64,000 nt of DNA from Acanthochromis polyacanthus (Eukaryota > Chordata > Actinopteri > Pomacentridae), in the NCBI RefSeq assembly GCF_021347895.1, contig NC_067130.1, positions 24,387,817 to 24,451,816 on the forward strand, read 5' to 3'. This document shows, in pieces, positions 10,873 through 64,000 of the stretch (the stretch's first letter is position 1; each line of letters begins with the position of its first letter). The notes below the pieces were generated by a model. The model had not been told where the DNA came from. It ran no database searches and worked only from the letters and a program-made list of their open reading frames with translations. Made by a program: the position numbers and the translations under genes.

Positions 10873-12338
10873 GGCCTCATTTATAAAGCTTGCGTACACA
10901 CAAAACAGGGCTAGAAAGTGACGTACGCCACTTTTTACGCAAAGGTTGTGATTTATAAAAACAAACTTGGCGTGAGAATGTGTGCACCAGTGCGCCAACT
11001 TTGATGCTTCCTTAGGCACATTTTGGAGACAGAGGGAACGGCAGTGCCGGAGGGTGAAGTGGTGAATTGAAACCAGATTGACCTCAAACCTTTATTGTCA
11101 TCACATATTAGACTTGTAGACCCTCATTGTTGTAGATGTTCATATAGTGCGCCATTCGCCCTATGACTGTATTTGCAGAACTATGTTCATGTATCAAACT
11201 TCCATCTTCAAATGATATAGAGCGGTGAGTGGCACTGATTGATTACCAATTTGGAAAAGGCATGTGACAATCAGCCCATCGCTGATCAAGCGGATAAATA
11301 GCGGGTGACAGCGGTGCCTAATGTGGCACAATGGATGCGCTGGCATTGCTGGAAGATCACGTTAAGAATGGAGAGAGATTTTAGGGATGACGGGGATTGG
11401 CCCATGACGATGACTGGTTAATAAGCCGATTCAGATTCCCTAGAGCAGTACTCTTGGATCTATGTGCTGAACTGGGCCGTCTTAGACAGACCCACCTGCC
11501 GAAACCACGCCATCCCGGTACAGACACAGGAGCTGACGACTCGGGGGTTTCTGGCGACACCGGCTCCTTCCAGCGGGACGTGGCCGACAGGTATGTGTTT
11601 TATATGAAGAATAGCTATATGAGGTTACATTTGTTGTTTAAATCCTATCTGGGTCTGATATACAGTTAAATGATGTCCTTTAGGTCTGGGATATCACAAC
11701 CATCCCTCAGCGCAATATTGCCAGCTGTTTTGGATGACATTATAAACATGACCAGTCAATACATCAGGCTTCCTTACACTGTGGGTGAACAGGCCAACAT
11801 TAAACGGCAATTTGCGGCAATGTCCGGTTTCCCAAATGTAATCAGCGTAACTGACTGCACTCATGTTGCTGTAAGGGCTCCGAGTGTAAATGAATTTGTC
11901 GATGTGAACCGAAAAAATGTACATTCAATCAGTGTAGAAATTATTTGTACTTCGGACATGATCATGACAAATTTAGTGGCAGGGTGGCCTGGGTCAGCAC
12001 ATGGTTCATTCATCCTGACGCACAGCAGTGTAGGGAAAAGACTGCAGGCTGGCGCTACGTAAAATGCCATGGATCAGCAGCTTATTTATATACAGATACA
12101 TTCATGAGTTACTTTGCATTGACCATTCATGGTAAAATGTGGGTGTGTTGTGGGCGGAATGTCAGGTGGATCCACCTGTGCAGTCTTCGAACTGGTGTGT
12201 GATTTATAAAGAAATTGCGTGCAGCTGTACTTACGCACAGTTTTATAAATCAGGGGCGAAGGGCGTACGCCCATTTCAGATTTTCGGTGTACGCGAACTT
12301 TTAGTATGGATCCTACGCAATGTTTTATAAATGAGGCC
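10873..12338 (+). mobile_element. PIF/Harbinger-like transposon, decayed
   Basis: The ends are inverted: GGCCTCATTTATAAA at the left and the complement at 12321-12337, with subterminal TACGC/GCGTA motifs repeated on both sides. Plus-strand reading-frame pieces inside resemble a HARBI1-type transposase. About 1.47 kb, shorter than full elements and without a visible Myb-like partner gene. Confidence 0.75.
11325..12062 (+). pseudogene. Harbinger (HARBI1-like) transposase remnant
   Basis: Pieces in different frames: DDDWLISRFRFPRAVLLDLC from about 11400, and from about 11670 GISQPSLSAILPAVLDDI followed by the nuclease start with the first Asp in VISVTDCTHVAVRAPS. Frame breaks occur near 11540-11670, and the frame ends at 12061 before the remaining catalytic Asp/Glu. 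Inactive. Confidence 0.75.
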
Positions 12339-12344
12339 CCTGCC

Positions 12345-14900
12345 GTAGGAAGCAGGTGTGATAACCTAATGATGAGAACAGTGAAGACACTCTACCTGGA
12401 AGCGCTAATGCTAAGGGAAGCTGAGAGCACAAGGCTACACCAATAGTTACAGTAGCTGACTAAATCTTTAAAATCACATACACCTGTTGGGAACAAATAA
12501 CATTAGCGGATTGTCAGTAACAGGATGTGCATTGGGCTAAATATGAGCAGATAATGTTGTCAGAAATACTTTTGAAAATTTATCCTGCTGCTTTTGTCAG
12601 CAGTCACATTATCAATAAATATAAGAGCACTGGTTTCATTGGCAGCCATACATGCCCACAACATTACAGTCCCTGACAAAAGTCTTGTCGCTTCTCTTAA
12701 GTTGTAGCAACAACAAATAACAACTGGACTTGTAGTTGATCAGTTGGAATCAGAAATGGCTCATATGAATGACAAAGCCCTCTAGATTATATTTATTATG
12801 CCAAAATAAAGTTTTGTATCATTCACTGAGTTTTATCATTTAATTAGGACAGAAAGGTCAGATTTTGCTTGGACAAAAGTCTTGTCGCGTACAAAAATAA
12901 TGTTGAAATTATACATATACTTAATTCTGAATACACAAATATGCCATAAAAACATCAGAACATTAAGTCATGGTGTCCTGCAAAAAAGAATTAATATTGT
13001 GTATGACTTCCAGAGCTTGGAGGACTGCATCCATACGTCTCATCAATGACTCAAATAACTTATTGATAAAGTCATCTTAAATGGCAAAGAAAACAGTCTT
13101 GCAGGGCTCCCAGAGTGCATCAAGATTCTTCGGTTTCATCTTCCAAGCCTTCTCCTTCATTTTATCCCAGACATGCTCAATAATGTTCATGTCTGGTGAC
13201 TGAGCTGGCCAATCCTGGAGCTCCTGGACCTTCTTTGCTTTCAGGAACTTTGATGTGGAGGCTGAAGTATAAGAAGTAACGCCATTCTGCTGCAGAATTT
13301 GCCCTCTCTTATAGTTTGGGATGTAATGGACAGCAAGAATTTCTTGATATTTCAGGCTGTTGATGTTTCCATCCACTCTACAGAGCTCTTGTACACCCCA
13401 TTACCGGATGTAACCCCAAACCATGATTTTTCTTTCACCAAACTTGACTGTTTTCTTGGTGAATCTTGGGTCAATGTGGCTTCTGCAGGATTTGCGTTGA
13501 TTGGGATGCAGTTCAATGGATGATTCATCAGAAAAATCAACCTTCTGCCACTTTTCATTGTTCATCCTTCCTGCAAGCTGTGGACCTTGACAAATGCAAC
13601 ACAATTTTTTGTTGTCTTCTGTTTAATGCTGGTTTCTATGCACTAATTTGACTATGGAGAACACCGTGTGAGAGAATTTGACAAACTGTTCTTGTAGATA
13701 CAAGGATTTCTGGAGACCAGTTCACGTGTAACTCTGTTGCAGTTGCAAAAGGGCTGACCCTGGACTGTCAAAGCAACAAATGCTCTTCTCTAACAGGTGT
13801 CTGCCTGGCCTTGTCATAAACATCACCAGTTTCTTCAGATCTTTTTCTTATCCTCTCTACTTGACATTTGGATACATTAAAGCTGTCTGCCACCTCAGCA
13901 GCAGACTTGGTCTTCAGGGTCTTGCTGATCAGCACTTTGGTCTGTGGTTGGATCTTTGGCATGCTGTCGGGGTCAGGCTGGGCTTCATATGAAGGTCTTG
14001 TGTCTTGGGTTTCTTTTTATACACACCTGGGAATGTGTCAGTTACAGTATTTGTCACAGGTGAACTTCTAATCTATGATTGGTTGAATCAGTTAAAGACA
14101 CGACAAGACTTTTGTCCTTGCAAAAACAGATGTCATGGGCTTTACCAAGACGTGAACATCAGGACATTTTACGACGTTTTCAATTTGCACCCAGTTATTA
14201 ATGTGAGAGCCCTTGACATTAAAATGAACCATTTTTGTGAGAACTGATTGATTAGAAATAAAGTTATATGCCATTTAAGGTTACTATATCCTTATGCGAC
14301 AAGACTTTTGTCAGGGACTGTACATTACCACCACCATCCTGCACTGATGAGGTCATGTTTTGGGTTAGGGTTAGTAGTTCCTTCCCTTCTCCATATTTTT
14401 CTCTTCCAGTCATTCTGGTACCAGTTGATTGCAGTCTCATCTGTCCAAAGGATGTTGTTCCACAACTGCACAGGCTCTTTTAGCTGTTTTCTGGCTAACT
14501 CTAATCTGTTCTTCTTGTTTTTCAGACTCACCAATAGTTTACACCTTGTGGTGTAAACACATGTACACCTACCTCCTAGAGAGAGTTTCTGATCTGGCCA
14601 ACTGTTGTGAAGTGTTTCTTGACCAGAGAAAAGATTCTTCTGTCATCCACTACTCTTGTTTTCCATACTCTTCCAGGTTTTTTTGGCGTTGTTGAGCCCA
14701 CCAGTGCGTTCTTTCTAAGAGTGTACCAAGCAGTTCATTTGGCCACCCCTAAAGTTTTTACAGAGCTGTAGGTGACTAAACTACTTCATGCTTTCCATAT
14801 CTGTTTGTCAGCAAGGTTCAGCCTAAAGATGGCTGGCTTCACTGATAGTGACAACTCTTTGGATTTCATATTGAGAGCTAACCTCACCAGATCCCAGATG
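12345..14900 (-). mobile_element. old Tc1-like remnant split by a younger Tc1 element
   Basis: On the right, 14322-14900 reads on the minus strand as the N-terminal two thirds of a Tc1 transposase, including ILWTDETAINWYQND. On the left, the sequence just below 12665 (complement of CATACATGCCCACAACAT) continues the same region after the GGG motif as VVGMYGCQ-like remains. The two halves are separated by element 12667-14320. Outer limits are approximate; many stops and indels. Confidence 0.6.
12667..14320 (-). mobile_element. Tc1/mariner-like transposon 2, inactive, nested
   Basis: Ends CAGTCCCTGACAAAAGTCTT and its complement between TA dinucleotides (12665-12666, 14321-14322). The CGACAAGACTTTTGTC motif recurs subterminally, as in IR/DR arrangements. 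Its minus-strand transposase starts MPKIQPQTKVLISK at 13962 and continues in pieces to about 13077, where the Glu of MNIIEHVWDKMKEKAW is seen. Several frameshifts. A related fragment is at 49317-49745. Confidence 0.88.
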
Positions 14901-15940
14901 TAAATACCACACTTGCATGAACTCTAAACCTTTAATCTGCTCTTTGTCAATGAAATAATGGGGGAATATCACACACCTGGCATAGAACAGCTGAGCAGTA
15001 AACTGCCCATTTACTTGAAAAAGATGGAGGGCACATATAAAATGTGTTGTAATTCCTATTCCATTCAGCTAATTTGGATGGAAATATCATAAAATTAAAG
15101 CTGAAAGTCTGCACCTAAATCCTTTCTTGATTGCTTCATTTCAAATCCATTATGGTGATGTACAGAGCCAAAATGCAGAAAATTGTGTCAGTGACCAAAT
15201 ATTTGCAGACTTGATTGTACACACAAATCTAAGAGACTGATGAGGTTTGAAGGCGGAATAGTCATGACTCATTTTATCAACTGCCACAGTGGTCTGAACC
15301 AACAACCTCTAAGACACTGTGATGCTTTGCAGACACTTTATTACACAAATAATATAGTTACTGAAAATAGTACTCTTGCAGCAAAACCAGTGTATCACAG
15401 CAAATATCAGATAGCCCACATGTGAATATAACATCAGAAATGTATTTCATGCCGTTAAGGAAATCAATCATTCACACATGATGAACAGAGGATATGGACA
15501 GAAACAGAAAACATACTGATATATATATTCAAGGTCCGGAAATATGGAATAAAGTTTTAAAATGGGAAATGAAATCTGAATCAGGACTGAATAGTCTGAA
15601 AGCACAAACAACACTGTCCTCATCCCACTATCTTTGTGGTTATTCTGTGTGTGTATTGTATGAGGTGTTTTCTGTGAATTAGCTTTTTCATGCACATTAA
15701 TAACTGCAATATTATTTGGACTATTCATGCATTTAATCGTTGACACCATATTTCACTGTGCTGTGTGTCTAAATTCGCCTAAAATATTCTCAGTTTTGTA
15801 TTCATTCCACACATGTATTATTAGGTAGTTTTTTTAGTTCACACTGTTTCTTTGTGGTCTGTGTACCAGCCTGTGTTAATGACTTTGGTGTAACAGCTAC
15901 AATGCTTCAGACTTGCCTGCTGCACAATAATTCATGCACA

Positions 15941-15980
<40 letters not shown>

Positions 15981-16939
15981 CGAACACACACACACATATA
16001 TGTCTATATAATAACAATGTTCTGTTCAGTTGAAGGCAAGGAATGTCTGTATAGTTCAAGATCTTCTAGCAGCAGCTGTTTTCATCCCTTGGTACATGTT
16101 GTATGGCAGGTGACAAAGAAAGGCAAAATACAGATGTAAAAAAGGCACAGAATTACAAGTGAAATGTCACGGAATTGAAACATAAATAGTTATGTTCAAA
16201 TAAAACTATGAATTGTTACACGGAAGAGACCAGAAGTTCTGTTATACGCCAAGAAAACTACATTATATATACAGTATCAGTGCTGTGAGACTATTCATTT
16301 TTAATAATATTGCGAAATATTGACACTGAATCCTGCTAAAATGATTTCTTATTCAGATGATGAAATGTTGCAAAACTGACACTATGTTTAATTCCAGTAC
16401 TTCTTCATCAAATAAAAACAGCAAAATAAATGGTCAAGCACTAACATGGGGACAGCAATTTCATGCATTTTCCTAAGCGCCCAAATTTGAGGGAGCAAGC
16501 ATAAAGACCAGCAAAAGTGTCAGTGCTTATGCTACAGTTAAAACTTTTGACAAGATTAATTACATCACAAGGTCAGCAGTTCTATTTTTGTAGAATTTTT
16601 CCAGAATAAAGAAAAGTGATTTATATTTTGTGACATCTTTGCAATGTAAAATCTGAGCTGAGCAGGAATGCCTGGTCGTTTTGGTACCTTCTCTCACACT
16701 GACTTGCCATTTGACTATGATTTAATAACAAACTTACAGAACCTACAATTCCTAAAATGTAGCATCCGTGATTAGCATCACCAATTCAGTATCCACCAAA
16801 GTGTGAAATATGGTCACAGTCTCCTCTTCAGTTTATGAGTTAAGGCGCTGAATAATGTTTTTTGTTTTTGTGAAACTTTATCAAGTTTACTTTTGACCTT
16901 TTGAACGTTAAATGACACCACTTCATCATTTTATCCAGT
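14901..16939. other. intergenic AT-rich sequence with one microsatellite
   Basis: No exon or element was recognised. A CACG/CGCA tetranucleotide array runs from about 15936 to 15983 and passes into CA repeats to about 15996. Confidence 0.5.
15936..15996. repeat. tetranucleotide microsatellite (ACGC)n then (AC)n
   Basis: Uninterrupted CGCA units from the 15936 region to about 15982, followed by a short CA run. Confidence 0.95.
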
Positions 16940-17182
16940 ATCCTATTTGTGTGAAAGGCTGTCAAAATTAGTGTACAAATTATTGAGATATGGCACAAAA
17001 CATGTTTTGAGAAGTCACAGTGACCTTCAATCTCTGACCTCCAAAATAAAAATCTGTTTATTCTCTAGAAGAAATTTCCTTATGGCATTCCTGAGATATC
17101 ATGTTCCAGAGAATGGGATGGATATACCATCTAAAAATATCATGCTTCTAGCCACTGCTGTGACTGGGAAGGAGGCATAAAA
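16940..17182 (+). repeat. fish interspersed repeat fragment
   Basis: Contains a chain of blocks (TGACCTTCAATCTCTGACCTCC, GAGATATCATGTTCCAGAGAATGGG in shortened form, and GCCACTGCTGTGACTGGGAAG) ending in GGAGGCATAAAAA that I recognise from dispersed copies in fish genomes. The element class is not known to me. Confidence 0.45.
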
Positions 17183-20074
17183 ATCAGTTTTGGGTAGTCA
17201 GAATCACTTATATTAATTCATGCATCAAACTATCAGTGTGCTCAAATAAATAATCTTTTCCAAGTACTTAATTTGTCATATTAAAAACAACAAATTTAGA
17301 GCAGATTAAAGATGGTTCTGAGGTGTCTGTTCTCAGCTCAACATGAGAAATCCAACTGCTTCTGAAATACCAAAATTTCTCTTTGTTATAACATCTGTTT
17401 GCATCTTGGGCAAAACCAATCACAGGAAAATACACTGCAAGCTGTCACTGTGCTAAATGTCTTGGTCATACAGAGCCTGTAAGGAAATTACTTATTTATA
17501 AAAGTCATTCAGTAAATTTAAGCTTATTTTCTCAGTTAAAATAAAAACAAATCATCAGATTTGTTTTGTTGTTTTAAGGCTAACTCTGACATTCTATTGA
17601 ACAAAAATGGGTCATTCTATTTTCAATCATTGGGGACCTTCTGCTCAAACATCTATAATTTGCTTTCCATTTTTCATAAATTATGAATATTTAAATTTGT
17701 ATCTGTGACATTTTAGATTGATATATCAAATACTTTCAGAGATGAAAATGATTTATAAACTGCCCATCAATCAGCTTTTAGCATATTCTATTGCAAATTC
17801 AATTTGAGGCTGTTTGGATGCCAAAATCTCAAGAACTATTAAAGATTAAAGCCTGAAATGCTTTTCTGTTTCCCCCACCAATCATGCCATTGATTTAGAA
17901 ATTAAATGCTGGACATAAAAAAAAACATCAGATTAGGAACAATTTTGGAAAAAAAAAAATCGGTCATCACGAAAAGTGACATCTTAGAGTACACATTACC
18001 AAACAAAATTATAATGCAGAGGTCAGCTAGTGATATTTATTGAACCATATGTAGTTGCTTGTGACAATAATACAATATTAATTATGAACTACTTGATTAC
18101 AAAAATGAAGAAAAAAAAAGATTTTTGTTGAATTTTTTATTTTTTTTCAGATTGGAGAGGTGTAACAGGTTGTACTACAAAAACAAAAATATTCATAGTT
18201 AGCCTTGAACAGAAAAACAGTGCTATGGAATTTCAAAATCGTTCTCAAACACCCATTTTGGGGGTTGGAGAAACACAGTGAACTGATACCTCACCTATTA
18301 AAAATAAAATTTTTGCTTGTTATATTTGGAGAACCATTTTTGAAACTCCAGAACTCTGGTCTATTCCGTTTAGGCTATCAAGCAAAAATACTTGTTTTTG
18401 TGGTATAATTCACTCAATCAGCTATGAAAGTCCAACAAACAAAATCCCTTTTCTAATTTTTATGACCAATTATTTCATATTGAAAATCGCATTTATTCTT
18501 ATGATCACTGTGGAAACTTGCTGATCTTGCTTTGTGTCCCATTGGGAATAAACTTGGCCTTCAGAACCAAGACACAATCTGGACTACGTGTAGAAAGTTA
18601 AAGTATTCCTACATGCATATTTATACTGCTTAAGAATCTACTCTCAAGCATCTCTTCCAATAGGCACACGAATTCAATAAGTATAACAGATACTTTGTTT
18701 TTCCAGCCTACAAAATGAAGTCTGAAAATGAAAAATATGCCCATAAAATGAAAAAAAAAAATTTTTCAAGGCATATTCGGAAAACCATTTTGAAACTCCA
18801 GAACTGTTGTACTTGGATGAGGTAATCTAGCAATACTTTTGTTTTTGTGGTTCAACTTGTCATACGTGCAGCTACGAAACTTAAACAAAAATCACTTTAA
18901 AAAATAACATTTTATGATCAAGTATTTCATATTAAAAATTATTCTAAAAGTTTTGTTTTGTATTTTGACACACAACTACATATGGGTTAGAAAAAAATCA
19001 CTTGCTGATTTCTGTATTGTTAATATTTTTGTTAATGTAGGCTCAAACATGCGACTTTTAATAAGGGCATTAACTTTCTAAAATTATTTCAACTTTCTAC
19101 ATAATCAGCATTATTTGAGCTATAGGTGTGAGCAAAAGTTACACACAATTGAAATTTCACTATCATTTTTGGTTGGATAAGCACAGATGTGACATACGCT
19201 TGTAAAGACCGTGTACACCAAGTGAATAACACTGATTATCTTTTTATCATGGCACCTGTTAGTGGGCTTTTGCTTTTTGTTGAGCTCCTCACACTTTTCC
19301 ACTGTAGTCTAATGAGTGTATCAAATGAGCCCTAATCGAACTGGCTCAGAGATGTCAGCAGTTGTAGTCAGTCATAATCACTCACAAACAGTGAGGAGGC
19401 CATGGTCCTAAGAAGATTTGATTTACACCGCTTCCTACATCATCAAAGCAGATAATTCAAGATGTTGTATGTATATAAATCCATGAGAGAACCAAAATAC
19501 GCAAATTGTTTTTTGTTTTGACAAAGATGCATGCGTTTCAATGATTTCATTATAAAAAACTCAAGAGTTGTATGAGTTATTGGAAAGTCAAGGCTGCCAT
19601 GATATACAGTCTTTAAAAATTTCTGTAAGCTTTTGCTCATGAATGCACTTATCCAACATTGAAGATCATAAATCGGTGGCATGAGAAGTAACAGTGAAAA
19701 TGTAATGTAAAATGTCTTTTTTTCCAGGCAAATCAGAGATGATTGAGCCACAACTGTTCTAAAAATTGAAATGAATGACCCACACTTGTACTGTGGACTG
19801 TACTAATATAAATTTTAGGAAAGAAAGTTTGATTTTAGGAAAACAAATAGTGACTTGGGTGAAGCGTGTCACCAAGGCTTCATCAAGACCAGGGGTAAAA
19901 ATAAATTAGGATAAAATAAATTACCTAAATTATTCCAAATAATTTTTTTTATATACAACAACATATTTAAATATATAAACAGTAAGACTGGCCGCTGATA
20001 CAACATTTACACAAATGATGAATAACCACATCTCAGCAATGAAAGCAGGAAGATAGCAGTTGACCCCACAGCGT
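17183..20074. other. AT-rich region downstream of pam; possible 3' UTR
   Basis: No coding signal. It should contain the pam 3' UTR, but no unambiguous minus-strand AATAAA was found close to the stop; a TTTATT lies within a T run near 18137. Two diverged direct copies of about 170 bp sit at 18320-18490 and 18770-18945. Confidence 0.4.
18320..18945. repeat. diverged direct duplication in AT-rich sequence
   Basis: Both copies share TTGAAACTCCAGAACT, then TTTGTTTTTGTGGT-like and TATTTCATATT blocks in the same order, about 450 bp apart. Not a recognised family. Confidence 0.5.
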
Positions 20075-62307
<42,233 letters not shown>

Positions 62308-63420
62308 CTGAGGCCTTAGTGTGTAACACAAAAAATATTTTATAATTTCTGATTTAGAAATATCCACTCAGCAAACTACAATATCACTGGATTCATATGC
62401 CTTGCTATGCTTCATCACACCAACCAATATATGACTCACTACAGTCACTTCTGGAAATATTCAGGCCCCTTCCCTTTTTTGCGCACTGTATTGTGTTATA
62501 GATATCATTGTAAATACCTAAAATTGGGCTTTTCCCCCTGAATCTATATATTTTAACCTTTAATGACAAAATGAATACATGTTTTTAGAACTTTTAGTAA
62601 ATTCATTAAAAATCAATACCTGAATATTCTCATTTATAAAAAAATATAGTCATATCCATGCTGTGGCTCCATATTGTGGTCAGATATATCCTGTTTCCTT
62701 TAAAAATCTTTGGTATGTGTCTAGTACCTGACTGGAGTCCATCCAAGTAAACTGACTAGGTATAATCTCAATTAATACAGAGGGCTTCAGAAAAGAAGGG
62801 TAGGGGCATCTGGCAAAAATCTGTTGAAATGTTGGAATTCAAATTGTTAGCTCAGAAAATCAGGCACTATTTGGGAATAGATTTTGAGGGCAAATTGGAC
62901 TCCATTTTTAAGGGTAGCAACCGATTTATGCCTGTCTCAATAGACCAACTGAGAACAGCCCCCTAAACAGTCACTCTAAAGTCTGTGATTGTATTAAATG
63001 CCTACAGCATCACCCAGCAGCAGAATCTTAATGAGCATATCCAAAGACAGAGAGCTTAACTCATCTATGCACAGCACATTCGTAACCTCATCATTTGCTT
63101 AAAAATATGAACTATCCCTGGCAGGGAGACAGGATTACTCAGTTCATAGGCTACAGTTAGATCCAGTGTAACATAGTAGCCAGCCTTGGGTTGAGTCCTC
63201 AGCTTCATCACATTTGTCAGGATATTTTTATTTTACTTTCCATAAGGTAGTAACTACATTATCATCACACACGGACAGCATCGTATGCATTTAGGAAATC
63301 ATAAATACCTACGCTATTGGTTAAACAGCTTGCCAGTAGTTTAGATACAGTATTTTGCTAATTAGTGGAAAATTCCATATCATACATCACTAGATGAACT
63401 ATCCAATCTTGTGTGTATTA
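62308..63420. other. pam intron, no exon recognised
   Basis: AT-rich. No signal-peptide-like exon was found. A short region near 62430-62700 may be old repeat. Confidence 0.4.
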
Positions 63421-64000
63421 CACACGTGGACAAAATTGTTGGTACCCCTCAGTTAAAGAAGGAAAAACCCACAATTCTCACTGAAATCACTTGAAACTCA
63501 CAAAAGTAACAATAAATAAAAATTTATTGAAAATTAAATAATCAAAATCAGCCATCACTTTTGAATTGTTGATTAACATAATTATTTAAAAAAACAAACT
63601 AATGAAACAGGCCTGGACAAAAATGATGGTACCTCTATAAAAGATTGAAAACTATTTGACCAGAGTGACATGATTAACTCAGGTGTGTCATTTAATTGAC
63701 ATCACAGGTGTTTCCAAACTCATAATCAGTCAGTCTGCCTATTTAAAGGGAGACAAGTAGTCACCCTGCTGTTTGGTGAAAAGGTGTGTACCACACTGAA
63801 CATGGACAACAGAAAGCGAAGGAGAGAATTGTCCCAGGACGTCCGAAAAAAAATTATAGACAAACATCTTAAAGGTAAAGGCTATAAGACCATCTCTAAA
63901 CAGCTTGAAGTTCCTGTGACAACAGTGGCTCATATTATTCAGAAGTTCAAGACCCACGGGACAGTAGCCAACCTCCCTGGACGTGGCCGCAAGAGGAAAA
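63421..64000 (+). mobile_element. Tc1/mariner-like transposon 3 (copy b), cut by window end
   Basis: Starts CACACGTGGACAAAATTG after TA at 63419-63420 and is nearly identical to 37094-37680. The transposase start (MDNRKRRRELSQDVRKK) has eight A's in the run at about 63846-63853, so the frame stays open here, unlike copy a. Whether the rest is intact cannot be seen. Confidence 0.9.

Overview
The window is vertebrate nuclear DNA from a teleost fish. It has long AT-rich introns with GT-AG junctions and dense Tc1/mariner, hAT, Harbinger, LTR, LINE and tRNA-SINE insertions, including the repeat family with a GGATGGAT tail that is common in ray-finned fish. No bacterial-type operons, CRISPR arrays or rRNA/tRNA genes were seen.

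Two protein-coding genes lie on the minus strand, so both read from high to low coordinates. (1) pam, peptidyl-glycine alpha-amidating monooxygenase, has 24 coding exons from about 62307 down to the stop at 20075; only the 5' end with the signal peptide is outside the window. All 23 exon junctions keep phase, and the copper ligands of the PHM domain and the zinc and catalytic residues of the PAL domain are present. The protein is a bifunctional secretory-pathway enzyme with a transmembrane segment and the conserved cytoplasmic routing tail. (2) Downstream is pdzph1 (PDZ and pleckstrin homology domains), with seven well supported exons from 6425 to 332 plus two tentative 5' exons. Its last exons run off the left end.

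Layout: 1-10.3 kb pdzph1, with a RecQ-fragment transposon and a Tc1 element in its introns. 10.3-20 kb is intergenic, holding a decayed Harbinger element, a Tc1 element nested in an older Tc1 copy, and AT-rich sequence that may include the pam 3' UTR. 20-31.2 kb holds the pam tail, transmembrane and PAL exons with a hAT element and a mariner MITE. 31.3-35 kb is a GC-rich LTR-bounded block of tandem repeats. 36.4-44.3 kb holds the PHM-PAL linker exons, a Tc1 copy, and a LINE interrupted by a second RecQ-fragment transposon. 44-52 kb holds the PHM exons. 52-61.5 kb is one large intron with a solo LTR, an intron-less copy of a nearby spliced sequence, a multi-layer hAT nest of about 6.3 kb, and an interstitial telomere-repeat hairpin. 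61.9-62.3 kb holds the first two visible PHM exons, and a second young Tc1 copy runs off the right end.

The least explained items are a pair of transposon-like elements with about 9-bp target duplications that carry the ATP-binding start of a RecQ-type helicase; a local duplicate that lacks a 219-bp GT-AG segment; and a GT dinucleotide array of about 43 units abutting the acceptor of an essential PAL exon. No searches were run: family names rest on motifs recognised by eye.
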